64,000 nt of DNA, taken from the NCBI RefSeq assembly GCF_000725285.1, contig NZ_CP007161.1:3324213-3388212 (forward strand), read 5' to 3'. This DNA comes from Virgibacillus sp. SK37 (GTDB lineage: Bacteria > Bacillota > Bacilli > Bacillales > Amphibacillaceae). A program made the translations under genes and the position numbers. This document shows, in pieces, positions 52,106 through 61,761 of this stretch. The notes under the pieces were generated by a model that searched no databases, was not told the origin of the DNA, and worked only from the letters and a program-made list of their open reading frames with translations. Position 1 is the stretch's first letter. Each line of letters begins with the position of its first letter.

Positions 52106-54214
52106 TTAAGCAGATTTTGTTTCTTCTTCAACGAATACTGATAAAGCAAGGATTTCAGCTACATCCATCGTACTTATATCCTCTTCTACCTCTTTTGCTT
52201 TCGTTCCATCACTTAACATTGTTAAACAATATGGACATGCGCTGGAAATCATAGTCGGTTTTACAGCTAGCGCTTGTTCGGTACGGGCTACGTTTATGCG
52301 GTTTCCAGTAGTTTCTTCTGTCCACATAAGCCCACCACCTGCACCACAGCACATGCCATTTTCCTTACTTCGTGCCATTTCCACTAATTCCAGGCCAGGT
52401 ATGGATTGCAAAATTTCCCTTGGTGGATCGTAAACACCGTTATATCTTCCTAGATAGCAAGAGTCGTGATAGGTCAAACGCTGATTAATTTCACGCTGGG
52501 GTTTAAGCTTCCCATTCATCACTAGGTCATAAAGCATTTGAGTATGGTGATAAACCTCTGCTTCAAAACCAAAGTCCGGATACTCGTTTTTGAAAATATT
52601 GTACGCATGCGGATCAATAGTTACAATTTTAGTTACACCATTTTTTTCAAATTCCTTTATGTTTTTCTCGGCGATTTCCTGGAATAAAAACTCATTACCA
52701 ATACGGCGCGCAGTATCTCCAGAGTTAGCTTCTTTATTTCCAAGAATAGCAAAGCTGATACCAGCTTGGTTCATTAGTTTAGCAAAAGCAACAGCAATCT
52801 TTTGACTGCGACTGTCATATGCACCCATAGAACTTACCCAGAAAAGATATTCAAATTCCTTATCTTCTTTTTTAAGTTCTTTTACTGTTGGAATATAGGC
52901 AGCTTCATCCAATTCACGCCATTTAATTCGATCCTTTTTAGATAATCCCCAAGGGTTACCCTGACGTTCAATGTTCATTACTGCTCGTTGAACATCCTGA
53001 TCCATTTTTCCTTCTGTCATTACAAGATAACGACGCATGTCTATAATTGTTCCTACATGTTCATTCATTACCGGACAAGCTTCTTCACAATTACGGCATG
53101 TTGTACAACCGGAAAGCTCTTCCTCTGTAATTACATCACCAATTAAACTTCTGCTCTGTACCGTAGCAGCCGCTTCATTTTGCCCGCTTGCCTGATTCCC
53201 TTGTGTACCAGCAAACGCATATGTTGGTACCCATGGGGACTTTCCTGTAACCGCGGCACCTTTTTCTGTTAAATGGTCGCGAACCTTTACCATAATGTCC
53301 ATCGGGGATAACATTTTCCCTGTCCCAGAAGCTGGACAAACATCAGTACAACGACCACATTCCACACAAGCATAAAAATCGATCATCTGAAACTGATCAA
53401 AATCTTCTACTTTTCCTACTCCAAAGGATATTTCCTCTTCATTCTCCACGTTTTCTTCATCTATATCAAAGTCGATCGTCTTTAATTTACCTGGTACCCG
53501 CTTACTTAAAAATACATTAATTGGTGCAGCAATTAAATGTGCGTGCTTCGATTGTGGCACATAAACGAGGAACGTTAGAATTGTAATCGTGTGTACCCAC
53601 CATGCAATATAAAATACAACCATCGCTGCTGCTGGAGACATCCAACCAAATCCTAAAGCTATTAAACTAGCTACAGGCTCCAACCAAGTGGCTTCATGAC
53701 CATGCCAAATTTGTGCCATTCCATTTCCAACAAGCACAGAAATCATCAGGGTGCCAATGAAAAGGAGGACAAGTCCTGCTTTAAAGCCACGTTTCAAACG
53801 CACCAGCTTTTCCATATAACGTCTGTAGAACGCCCAGGCTACTGCCACGAGGATCATCAATGTAACTAGTTCCTGAAAGAAAACAAATCCTGGATAAAAA
53901 ATCCCAAAAGGTAAATGGTTTCCTGGTGACAGCCCTTTGACAAACATATCAATTGCCCCAAATTGCACAAGGATAAATCCATAGAACATCATGACATGAA
54001 TTGCTCCTGATTTTTTATCCTTTAAAAGCTTTGATTGTCCGAAAACAATTTTTCCCACACGGCGGAATCTTTCTTTAAAATCCCGGTCAAATTCTGATTT
54101 TTTTCCCAGCCTGATGTATGCCACTCGTGTTGCAACAACTCTTCCGAATAAATAAAAACCGTATAAGGTTATTGCCACAAATGCCAGCGTGTTGATCAGC
54201 AAAAAAGTATTCAT
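52106..54214 (-). CDS. fadF: Membrane iron-sulfur reductase FadF (YwjF), heterodisulfide-reductase-like
   Basis: The 702-residue protein has an N-terminal membrane part with five or six segments (~5-30, 72-92, 105-130, 145-165, 180-220), two 4Fe-4S motifs (CVECGRCTDVCP from Cys283, CTTCRNCEEACP from Cys370) and two C-terminal Cys-rich CCG-type domains (SCYLGRYN..., CCGAGGG). It matches B. subtilis FadF, a FadR-regulated gene. Related proteins have been proposed as ETF:menaquinone oxidoreductases that feed acyl-CoA dehydrogenase electrons to the membrane quinone pool, which suits this cluster. An operator-bearing promoter precedes it. Confidence 0.9.
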   Translation of the reverse strand: MNTFLLINTLAFVAITLYGFYLFGRVVATRVAYIRLGKKSEFDRDFKERFRRVGKIVFGQSKLLKDKKSGAIHVMMFYGFILVQFGAIDMFVKGLSPGNHLPFGIFYPGFVFFQELVTLMILVAVAWAFYRRYMEKLVRLKRGFKAGLVLLFIGTLMISVLVGNGMAQIWHGHEATWLEPVASLIALGFGWMSPAAAMVVFYIAWWVHTITILTFLVYVPQSKHAHLIAAPINVFLSKRVPGKLKTIDFDIDEENVENEEEISFGVGKVEDFDQFQMIDFYACVECGRCTDVCPASGTGKMLSPMDIMVKVRDHLTEKGAAVTGKSPWVPTYAFAGTQGNQASGQNEAAATVQSRSLIGDVITEEELSGCTTCRNCEEACPVMNEHVGTIIDMRRYLVMTEGKMDQDVQRAVMNIERQGNPWGLSKKDRIKWRELDEAAYIPTVKELKKEDKEFEYLFWVSSMGAYDSRSQKIAVAFAKLMNQAGISFAILGNKEANSGDTARRIGNEFLFQEIAEKNIKEFEKNGVTKIVTIDPHAYNIFKNEYPDFGFEAEVYHHTQMLYDLVMNGKLKPQREINQRLTYHDSCYLGRYNGVYDPPREILQSIPGLELVEMARSKENGMCCGAGGGLMWTEETTGNRINVARTEQALAVKPTMISSACPYCLTMLSDGTKAKEVEEDISTMDVAEILALSVFVEEETKSA

Positions 54215-54327
54215 TACTCGCTCCCCCTTAAAAATTTAGCTGCCCTTCTATCTTAACAGTATAACTAACAATGGTAACGATTGCATTTTTCAGATAAATA
54301 AAACGTTTTTATAGGACATCTATCTAT

Positions 54328-54357
54328 ACTATAAAATATGAATGATCATTCAGTCAA
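54328..54357 (-). promoter_or_regulatory. fadF promoter with FadR-like operator in the spacer
   Basis: TTGACT (54357-54352) and TATAGT (54333-54328) are 18 bases apart on the minus strand. The perfect palindrome TGAATGATCATTCA (54339-54352) fills the spacer. Its half-site TGAATGA equals the B. subtilis FadR half-site, though the two halves are closer together here. Confidence 0.65.
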
Positions 54358-54463
54358 CTTCTTTTTTTGTTTCTATACTGACTTCTAATTACTTTAAACC
54401 AAACCATTGTAGTAATAACCCTGGTTAACCCTGTATTTTCTCCTGACTATTAAAAAGGATTGT

Positions 54464-55022
54464 ACTGCAAATATTAAGGTACAAACGTATTTTGTTCATT
54501 CATAATTGGAGAGAACTCCGAACTAACCCTGAAATAATTGAGGAAGAGTGCCTCATTGATTTCCGTTGCATGCGGACGCTTTCCACCGGCATGGCTTCAG
54601 CCGCTTCCTCCGCTACGCTCCGTCCAGGGTCTTCAGCTCATGCTATTCCGGTAGGAGTCGCCGCATTCCACTCCAATCAATTTGTATTGCTCATTTATTT
54701 TAAAAATAAATTTTAAATTGACGTAAAAAAAATAGACAATAGCGGCGGAAAAATACGTAGACTCCTGGGGGAGATGAGGCATCGGTGAGACCCCGGAATG
54801 CGTTATAGGGGTTGGAAGGCTAAAGTCGCGACGTCGTGTCGCAACGCCTTCATGACCAACATCCTGTTGGCCCGAGGCTCATCAGCCGCCCCCGGAAAGC
54901 GCAGTATTTTTCCGCAGCGGTGTTATTTAGCTATTTCACATGAATAGCTAAACTGGTTTTCTCTAGTTCAGAGTTTATCTATTTTCCGAATCATTGAGTA
55001 ACCCCAACATATATATTAGGAT
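54464..55022 (+). repeat. Interspersed element, full frame with nested insertion
   Basis: The 54215-55058 spacer has no gene. The common left end (CTGCAAATATTAAGGTAC, 54465) and right end (ATTTTCCGAATCATTGAGTA, 54981-55000) frame a GC-rich core. The left arm runs 54575-54690 (CCACCGGCATGGCTTCAGCC). The right arm (54755-54925) is split by a module at 54810-54880 (GGTTGGAAGGCTAAAGTCGC...GGCCCGAGGCTC) that recurs inverted and longer at 61800-61904. Confidence 0.82.
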
Positions 55023-55058
55023 CTAAAAAGAAATCGCTTTCAAATCGAGGTATAAATA

Positions 55059-55092
55059 TGCCGGTTTAGAAAACTATCTTTTAAACCGGCTT
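55059..55092 (-). terminator. Terminator-like hairpin after argS
   Basis: GCCGGTTTA / TAAACCGGC with a 14-base A/T-rich loop lies 15 bases beyond the argS stop; the T-run after it (ATATTTATA) is weak. Confidence 0.65.
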
Positions 55093-55106
55093 ATGAACAG
55101 ATTTGG

Positions 55107-56777
55107 TTACATCTTTTCTGGTGCAGATACACCAATTAAATCAAGTGCGTTTTGTAATGTGATTCTTACAGCCTTCATTAAAGCAATTCGCGATTGGGTT
55201 AATTCTTTATTATCTGCATCCAATACTTTTTCTGCATTGTAGAAGCTATGCAGCAATGTGGCAAGATCATATACATATTGTGTTACTTTGTGAGGTGTCT
55301 GTTTTTCCGCAGCATCTGCTACTGTTTGTGGAAATTCACCTAACTTCTTCAATAAATCCATTTCTTTTTCCGCATTCAGCAAGGTTGTGTCAAACTCTCC
55401 GTCAACAGCAAACCCTTTCGTTTCCGCTTGTTTCAGCATTGTACAAATACGCGCATGCGCATATTGAACGTAAAAGACTGGATTGTCATTGGATTGAGAG
55501 CGTGCTAAATCCATATCAAAATCCAATTGAGAGTCATTGGAACGAGTGACAAAGTAATAACGAACAGCGTCTATACCCACTTCATCCATTAGCTCACGTA
55601 AAGCAACTGCTTTCCCCGTACGTTTACTCATACGAAGTTTTTCGCCGTTTTCAAACAAGTTTACCATTTGAATAATTTTTACAGCAAACTTATCTGCGGA
55701 ATAGCCTAACGCTTGGATAGCTGCACGCATTCTCGGAATATAGCCATGGTGGTCAGCACCCCATACGTTAATAATCTTATTGAAGCCACGGTCCAGTTTA
55801 TTTTTATGGTACGCGATATCCGGAGTTAAGTACGTATAGCTGCCGTCCTGTTTAATAAGGACGCGGTCTTTGTCATCATCAAATGCAGTAGTGCGGAACC
55901 AGGTAGCACCGTCTTTTTCATAAATATAATCACCCTGCTGCAGCTTTTCCAATGCTTTCGAAATTTGATCATCATTATAAAGGGAACGCTCAGAGAACCA
56001 ATTATCGAATTTAACACGAAAAGCCTCCAAATCTTCTTCAATTTTTCCTAATTCGTATTTCAAGCCATATTCTTTAAAGTAAGCAAGCCGTTCCTCTCGA
56101 TTCCTGTTGGCCCATTTATCACCAACTTCTTCTGCTAACTTTTTACCTATTTCAATAATATCTGCACCATGATAACCGTCTTCAGGCATAGGTGTTTCCT
56201 GTCCAAGTGCCTGCAGATAACGTGCCTCAACTGATAAGGCCAGATTATCAATCTGGTTACCCGCATCGTTGATGTAATATTCACGTTCTACATCATAACC
56301 AGCAGCCGCGTAAACATTGCAAAGCACATCCCCAAAAGCTGCTCCACGAGCATGCCCTAAGTGCAAATCACCAGTTGGGTTTACAGAAACAAACTCTACT
56401 TGGACTTTTTCACCTTTTCCAGCGTTTGTTTGGCCGTATGTACTTTCCGCCTCCAAAATAGTAGGAATAATTGACTCCAAAAAGTCATTTTTCATGAAAA
56501 AGTTAATAAACCCTGGTCCTGCTATTTCCACCTTTTCAATGGAGGCTTTTGTTTGATCCAAATGATCTACAATGTCCTGAGCAATTTGCCTTGGTGCTTT
56601 TTTAGCTATACGAGCAAGCTGCATTGCAATATTGGATGCAAAGTCTCCATGTGCTTTATCCTTTGGTTTTTCCAAAATGACCGCAGGAAGCTCTTCAGCT
56701 GTAGCCAATTTTGCCTGGATCACTGCTGCTGCTATTTCTTGTTTTAACGTTTCTTCCGTTTGAACTAATACGTTCAT
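55107..56777 (-). CDS. argS: Arginyl-tRNA synthetase
   Basis: This class I enzyme charges tRNA-Arg. The 556-residue protein has the N-terminal tRNA-recognition domain, the HIGH-type motif HLGHARGA (near 130-137), the catalytic core and the KMSKS-equivalent RMSKRTG (near 374-380), followed by the anticodon-binding helical domain (DALRP type). ATG 56777 overlaps the ywiB stop (ATGA) and has AGGAGG seven bases upstream. ywiB-argS order is that of B. subtilis. Confidence 0.97.
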   Translation of the reverse strand: MNVLVQTEETLKQEIAAAVIQAKLATAEELPAVILEKPKDKAHGDFASNIAMQLARIAKKAPRQIAQDIVDHLDQTKASIEKVEIAGPGFINFFMKNDFLESIIPTILEAESTYGQTNAGKGEKVQVEFVSVNPTGDLHLGHARGAAFGDVLCNVYAAAGYDVEREYYINDAGNQIDNLALSVEARYLQALGQETPMPEDGYHGADIIEIGKKLAEEVGDKWANRNREERLAYFKEYGLKYELGKIEEDLEAFRVKFDNWFSERSLYNDDQISKALEKLQQGDYIYEKDGATWFRTTAFDDDKDRVLIKQDGSYTYLTPDIAYHKNKLDRGFNKIINVWGADHHGYIPRMRAAIQALGYSADKFAVKIIQMVNLFENGEKLRMSKRTGKAVALRELMDEVGIDAVRYYFVTRSNDSQLDFDMDLARSQSNDNPVFYVQYAHARICTMLKQAETKGFAVDGEFDTTLLNAEKEMDLLKKLGEFPQTVADAAEKQTPHKVTQYVYDLATLLHSFYNAEKVLDADNKELTQSRIALMKAVRITLQNALDLIGVSAPEKM

Positions 56778-57208
56778 TGGGATTCCTCCTCTTTAAAACT
56801 CAACTTTATTTCCTGATTCCTTTCCTCTTGCCCATTTAGCTTGACTTTATAATCAATCGTTAATGAACCTGACTCCTCATTCGACTGGTAGTGAATAGTT
56901 TCTGTATATGTCTCCATATGGATACCACCATGCGGGTGGTAAAACACATTCTCCGTAATCTGACCTTCTCGAAACTGCTGATTCATTTTTACATTTCCAG
57001 AACGCTTAATACTCACCTTATTTTGTTGAATCGTAATCAGGTTGTGAATGACAGATTTGTCATCAGATGTTTCCTCATATGTAAGTACATCCAGATTATT
57101 TCTCTTATAGTATTTCCCTGTATGTTTTTGTTTATTTGATTCCTTCGCCCCATCTTCTTCAATCATGGTCTGGAGTTCAATGGATACGTTTTTGTGTAGT
57201 GCGTTCAT
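56774..57208 (-). CDS. ywiB: YwiB family protein (DUF1934)
   Basis: The 144-residue protein matches B. subtilis YwiB in length and in its position directly before argS. DUF1934 proteins form a small beta-barrel of calycin type and have no assigned function. The sequence alternates strands ([82 protein letters not shown]). No signal peptide is seen. It is translationally coupled to argS by a four-base overlap. Confidence 0.85.
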   Translation of the reverse strand: MNALHKNVSIELQTMIEEDGAKESNKQKHTGKYYKRNNLDVLTYEETSDDKSVIHNLITIQQNKVSIKRSGNVKMNQQFREGQITENVFYHPHGGIHMETYTETIHYQSNEESGSLTIDYKVKLNGQEERNQEIKLSFKEEESQ

Positions 57209-57418
57209 GTTAATCCCTCTACTTATATTAATTCATATAATTTACTATTATATCTTTAAATGAATAGGATAATCAATATCTTTCTGGTAAAACTCACTAT
57301 CTCGTTCATTATCTTTTTAAAATGCTTTATTTTTGTCGTGCTGGTTTCGGTTATAGAGATAGAATAATAAGTAAAAAAATACAGACTACAGAACCTCTTC
57401 CATTTGACTAACGGTTCT

Positions 57419-57740
57419 ACTGGAAATGTTGGGGTACAACCGTATTTTGTTCATTCATAGTTGGAGAAAAATGCGAACTACTGAAAATTTTAGCCCCTTG
57501 TAGAAGCGGATAACCCCATTGATTTCCGCTGAAGGGGGCCGCTTTCCACCGGCATGGCTTCAGCCGCTTCCTCCGCTACGCTTCGTGCAGGGTCTTCAGC
57601 TCATCCTATTCCGGTAGGAGCCGCCCGCGGAAAGCGGAATATTTCCCCGTAGCGGTGATTTAAGCAGCCTCTATATTCTTAGTTACGTCGCAATATATAT
57701 ATTTTCCGAATCATTGAGTAACCCTAGATGTGTATTAGAG
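57419..57740 (+). repeat. Interspersed element, core deleted in the middle
   Basis: The common left end (GGAAATGTTGGGGTACAACC, then ATGCGAACTACTG) and right end (ATTTTCCGAATCATTGAGTAACCC) are present. Between them the left arm (CCACCGGCATGGC from about 57547) runs straight into the end of the right arm (GCCGCCCGCGGAAAGCGG at about 57620), so the two arms are fused and the middle is lost. The 57209-57748 spacer has no gene. Confidence 0.82.
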
Positions 57741-57748
57741 TCAAAACA

Positions 57749-57785
57749 AAAACGCACTCCTGTTTCGAAACAGAAGCGCGCTTTC
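57749..57785 (-). terminator. Intrinsic terminator of speB
   Basis: CGCGCTTCTGTTT / AAACAGGAGTGCG (two G-U pairs) is followed by TTTTTGTTTTG on the minus strand, directly after the speB stop. Confidence 0.85.
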
Positions 57786-57786
57786 A

Positions 57787-58659
57787 TTATTTCACCCATC
57801 CCAGTAAGATTTCCCGGATGAATTTGCTAGCTGCAATGGCGGTTTTTTCGGAATGGTCGTAAACTGGTGCTACTTCCACAAGATCGGCGCCGATTACCTG
57901 GATATCAGATTCCGCAATCAGTTGAATAGCGTCCAATAATTCTGTGGAGCTAATTCCCCCTGCCTCTGCTGTACCGGTTCCAGGAGCGAAAGCCGGATCA
58001 AGTACATCGATGTCAATCGTTACGTAGACCTTTCTTCCTTGTAATTCCGGCAGCATTTTTTTTAATGGCTCTGCCACCTGAAATTTCGACATGTGCATGC
58101 CACTTTCCTTGGCGAATTGAAATTCTTCACGCATACCAGAACGGATACCAAAGGAATATACATTGTCTGCTCCAATTAAATCACATATTTTACGTACGGG
58201 GGTAGAATGGGAAAGCGTCTCACCTTCATACTCCTCACGTAAATCAGCATGTGCATCAATATGAATCAGCGCCATATCCGGATGTTTCTCATACATTGCT
58301 TGAATCACTGGCCATGTTACCAGGTGCTCACCGCCAAGTCCGATTGGAAACTTCCCTTGTGCAAGCAGCTTGCCAATATATTCACGAATCATATGGAGAC
58401 TTCTTTCCGCATTACCGAATGGCAACGGAATATCACCTGCATCAAAAAAGGCGATTTCCTCCAAATGCTTGTCCATATAAGGACTATATTCCTCCAGACC
58501 AATCGAGGCCTCACGAATTCTTCCCGGGCCAAACCTAGAACCCGGACGGAAGCTCACCGTCCAATCCATCGGCATCCCATAAATAACCGCTTTTGCTTTT
58601 TCAAAGTCATTTCCTGACATGATAAATACCTTGCCGGAATACGCTTCATCAAATCGCAT
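57787..58659 (-). CDS. speB: Agmatinase (agmatine ureohydrolase)
   Basis: The manganese enzyme converts agmatine to putrescine and urea, the step before spermidine synthesis. The 290-residue ureohydrolase has all metal-binding motifs: GGEH (109-112), DAHAD (135-139) and DIDVLDPAFAPGTGT with Asp216 and Asp218. GGGAGG precedes ATG 58659. It follows speE by 14 bases, so the two polyamine genes form an operon. Arginine decarboxylase, needed to make agmatine, is not in the window. Confidence 0.95.
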   Translation of the reverse strand: MRFDEAYSGKVFIMSGNDFEKAKAVIYGMPMDWTVSFRPGSRFGPGRIREASIGLEEYSPYMDKHLEEIAFFDAGDIPLPFGNAERSLHMIREYIGKLLAQGKFPIGLGGEHLVTWPVIQAMYEKHPDMALIHIDAHADLREEYEGETLSHSTPVRKICDLIGADNVYSFGIRSGMREEFQFAKESGMHMSKFQVAEPLKKMLPELQGRKVYVTIDIDVLDPAFAPGTGTAEAGGISSTELLDAIQLIAESDIQVIGADLVEVAPVYDHSEKTAIAASKFIREILLGWVK

Positions 58660-58673
58660 ATTACTTCCTCCCT

Positions 58674-59501
58674 TTATTCTGTCAATTCTTTTACAAATTT
58701 TGGAAGGGCAAATGATGCAAAATGAATTTCTGGCGTGTAATACTTTGTATCAACTTCATGAAATCGTTCTTGCTTCACTTTTAACGGATCATGAATTTTA
58801 CTCCCAATAGTAAACGTCCATAAACCACTTGGATATGTCGGTATATTTGCTGTATACAATCGAGTTACCGGAAATATTTCTTTCACATCATGATATACCT
58901 GATGAATCAAATCTGCTTTAAACCACGGATTATCTGTCTGAGCTACAAAGATTCCATCATCTTTTAGAGCTTTATGAATTCCCGCGTAAAAACCTTGTGT
59001 AAATAGATTCACTGCTGGTCCGACTGGTTCAGTGGAATCCACCAATATGACATCAAATGCTTTTTCACTGTTGGCTATAAACATAAAACCATCATCTACT
59101 TTTACTTCTACACGTTCATCGTCTAAAGCGCCGGCAATTGTTGGTAAATATTTTTTTGAATAGTGAATGACTTCCCCATCAATATCCACAAGCGTCGCCT
59201 TTTGAACAGACGGATGCCTTAGTACCTCACGAATAACACCACCATCTCCCCCGCCAACTACAAGTACATGCTTGGGACTTGGATGGGTAAACAAGGGTAC
59301 ATGTGCAACCATTTCATGATATACAAACTCATCCTTTTCTGTTGTCATAACCATATCATCTAATAAAAGCATATTTCCCCATTCAACTGTCTCTACCATT
59401 TTCAAGTCTTGGTAGTCAGTTTGAAGTGCGGCTAAAGTTTTGTTTACCTTTGCAGTAATGCCAAAGTTTGCTGTCTGTTTTTCCGTAAACCACATACTCA
59501 A
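58674..59501 (-). CDS. speE: Spermidine synthase
   Basis: The enzyme transfers an aminopropyl group from decarboxylated SAM to putrescine. The 275-residue protein has the PABS motifs [17 protein letters not shown] (near 80-96), DIDGEVI and DSTEPVGPA with the catalytic Asp (near 152-155). A TTG start at 59501 is preferred: AGGAG is eight bases upstream and the product begins [16 protein letters not shown], like the B. subtilis protein; ATG 59495 would be 14 bases from the site. A sigma-A promoter lies about 100 bases upstream. Confidence 0.94.
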   Translation of the reverse strand: MSMWFTEKQTANFGITAKVNKTLAALQTDYQDLKMVETVEWGNMLLLDDMVMTTEKDEFVYHEMVAHVPLFTHPSPKHVLVVGGGDGGVIREVLRHPSVQKATLVDIDGEVIHYSKKYLPTIAGALDDERVEVKVDDGFMFIANSEKAFDVILVDSTEPVGPAVNLFTQGFYAGIHKALKDDGIFVAQTDNPWFKADLIHQVYHDVKEIFPVTRLYTANIPTYPSGLWTFTIGSKIHDPLKVKQERFHEVDTKYYTPEIHFASFALPKFVKELTE

Positions 59502-59599
59502 TATAAACACTCCTCTTGGTGTTGTTACCTATAAAATAAATTGCACACAAAAACGAAGAAGCTCTCCTTTGTTTCCGTTATGAAACTTGATAGAGCAAC

Positions 59600-59628
59600 A
59601 TTTTATGCTTTTTTTTATAAAAAGACAA
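59600..59628 (-). promoter_or_regulatory. Sigma-A promoter of speE-speB
   Basis: TTGTCT (59628-59623) and TAAAAT (59605-59600) are separated by 17 bases on the minus strand. The predicted leader is about 90 bases and no regulatory structure is obvious in it. Confidence 0.6.
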
Positions 59629-59637
59629 GCACTTTTT

Positions 59638-59667
59638 GTTTATATCTTTATATCTTTTCCCATAATG
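59638..59667 (+). promoter_or_regulatory. Sigma-F/G-like promoter of pbpG
   Basis: GTTTA (59638-59642), a 15-base spacer and TCCCATAATG (59658-59667) resemble the spoIIR promoter (GTTTA-N15-GACCATACTG), although the GG of the sigma-F -10 is absent. Forespore expression of pbpG is known in B. subtilis. Confidence 0.4.
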
Positions 59668-59698
59668 GTAGTAATGCACACATATTGGAGCCATTATA

Positions 59699-61720
59699 AT
59701 GAGAAAAAAGTTTAAAAGATTAAAATGGATAACTGTGATCTTGATCGGATCCTTTTTTACAATTGGCTGCCTAATTGGCGGTGTTTATTTGTTGAGCTAT
59801 ATAATGGGACCACCGCCCTTAGCCAATCAACAAAATACTGTCTATTACAGCAATGACGGCGAGATTATTGGTGAAGAAAGCGGAAGTGAAAGCCGCCACT
59901 GGGTGGAATTAAAAGCAATTTCCCCTTTTCTTATTGATGCCACCCTGCAAATAGAAGATCAGCATTTTTATGAACATCATGGTTTTGATTACAAGCGAAT
60001 TATGGGCGCCATTATCAAAGATATAAAAAGTCTATCTCTTAAGGAAGGCGCAAGTACACTTACTCAGCAATACGCAAGAAATTTATATTTGACCCATGAA
60101 AAGACGTGGTTAAGAAAAATAAAGGAAGCTTTTTACACGGTAAGATTGGAAATGTTTTATTCCAAAGATGAAATTCTCGAAGGTTACTTAAATACCATTT
60201 ATTATGGCCATGGTGCCTATGGAATTGAGTCCGCAAGTAGTTACTATTTTGAAACCTCAGCAAAAGAATTAACCTTAGCACAAGCTTCCATGCTAGCAGG
60301 CATACCAAAAGGGCCAACCTATTATTCGCCATTGAATGATATAGAACGAGCAACAAAAAGACAGCAGCATATTTTAACTGTTATGAAAAACCAACGAGTG
60401 ATTACAAAGGCTGAGTACACTGAGGCAGTAGAAGAAGAACTGAATTACACTGCAAAAAGTGAAAATGAAGAGGTAATTGGCGCACACTTTCAAGATACCG
60501 TACTGCAAGAGGCTGCTGAAATATTGAATTTAGATGTGGAAGCAATTCGTTCTGGTGGCTTCGAAATCCATACAACATTAAATAGGGATTACCAGCAGCA
60601 ACTAGAGAAGCAGATTAACCAAACCGTACGCTCTTCCACTGAAGTAGAAGTAGGTGTACTAGCAATTGAGCCAAATACTGGAGGAATACTGGCAATGTCC
60701 GGCGGAAGAAATTATGCAGAGAGTCCGTATAACCGTACAACACAGGCGAAACGAATGCCTGGGTCTGCATTTAAACCTTTCTTGTATTATGCTGCGCTTG
60801 AAAAAGGATTTACTCCGACAACAGAATTGATGAGTGAACCAACTGTTTTTCAATTGGAAAATGGAGAGGAGTATAAACCAAGCAATTATAATGGTTACTA
60901 TGCTAACGAGCCAATCACTTTGGCTCAAGCCCTCGCTTTGTCCGATAATGTATATGCTGTCCGAACACATTTATTCTTAGGAGTTGATGAACTCGTTGAT
61001 ACAGCAAGGAAGTTTGGCTTCACAAGTCCACTTCCTGCCGTACCATCCCTTGCACTTGGAACAGCCGCTGTTTCTATGAAGGAAATGGTTGCAGGCTATG
61101 CCATGCTTGCAAATGGAGGTTATGAGATGTCTCCACATACGATTAAAAAAATTGATAATGCAAACGGAAAAACTGTATTTGAAAGAGAAGAAATCCTTGG
61201 AAAACAAAAATTAGACGAAAAGAAGGTTTCCGTGTTAAATCATTTAATGACTGGCATGTTCGACAGCCAATTGGATGGGTATATGTCAGTAACTGGGTCT
61301 ACGATAAGTAATCGATTGACACGCATCTATGCAGGCAAATCCGGCACAACAAATTCGGACAGCTGGATGATAGGATATAGTCCGTCAGTGGTAACTGGAG
61401 TATGGGTGGGGTATGATGACAACCGTCCTATGGAAGCAGTTGCCGAAAAGTCTTATGCTAAGTCTATATGGAGCCAATTTATGGAGACAGCACATAAGGG
61501 GTTGCCTAACGAAGCCTTCGATATGCCTGCAGGAGTTGTTGGTGTCCCTGTAGATCCGTCTACTGGCCAACGGGCCACTGCTTATTGTGACACAAGCCGT
61601 GTGATGTATTTTGAAAAAGGAACCGAACCACAGATTCATTGTACAGACCATGTTTATGAGGAAAATGGAGCGCAGGATGAGGAAGGAATATTAGAAAAAT
61701 TATTCGACCTCTTCCGCTGA
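59699..61720 (+). CDS. pbpG: Class A penicillin-binding protein (PbpG/PBP2d type)
   Basis: This bifunctional peptidoglycan synthase is anchored by one N-terminal membrane segment (~10-35). The glycosyltransferase domain (~50-230) has its catalytic Glu86 in IEDQHFYEH. The transpeptidase domain has Ser356-Lys359 (PGSAFKP), SDN (415-417) and Lys547-Ser-Gly (KSGTT in place of the commoner KTGTT). Position between speE and ywhD, divergent from speE, matches B. subtilis pbpG, which makes germ-cell wall and cortex precursors in the forespore. TTGGAG lies eight bases before the ATG. Confidence 0.93.
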   Translation: MRKKFKRLKWITVILIGSFFTIGCLIGGVYLLSYIMGPPPLANQQNTVYYSNDGEIIGEESGSESRHWVELKAISPFLIDATLQIEDQHFYEHHGFDYKRIMGAIIKDIKSLSLKEGASTLTQQYARNLYLTHEKTWLRKIKEAFYTVRLEMFYSKDEILEGYLNTIYYGHGAYGIESASSYYFETSAKELTLAQASMLAGIPKGPTYYSPLNDIERATKRQQHILTVMKNQRVITKAEYTEAVEEELNYTAKSENEEVIGAHFQDTVLQEAAEILNLDVEAIRSGGFEIHTTLNRDYQQQLEKQINQTVRSSTEVEVGVLAIEPNTGGILAMSGGRNYAESPYNRTTQAKRMPGSAFKPFLYYAALEKGFTPTTELMSEPTVFQLENGEEYKPSNYNGYYANEPITLAQALALSDNVYAVRTHLFLGVDELVDTARKFGFTSPLPAVPSLALGTAAVSMKEMVAGYAMLANGGYEMSPHTIKKIDNANGKTVFEREEILGKQKLDEKKVSVLNHLMTGMFDSQLDGYMSVTGSTISNRLTRIYAGKSGTTNSDSWMIGYSPSVVTGVWVGYDDNRPMEAVAEKSYAKSIWSQFMETAHKGLPNEAFDMPAGVVGVPVDPSTGQRATAYCDTSRVMYFEKGTEPQIHCTDHVYEENGAQDEEGILEKLFDLFR

Positions 61721-61761
61721 CTACGTTGGGATAAAACAAGTGAATATGATTTTCTAATCTA

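Noticed and set aside
54492-54716. 74-codon plus-strand frame with a similar peptide
   Set aside because: It is the repeat left arm translated; no ribosome site.
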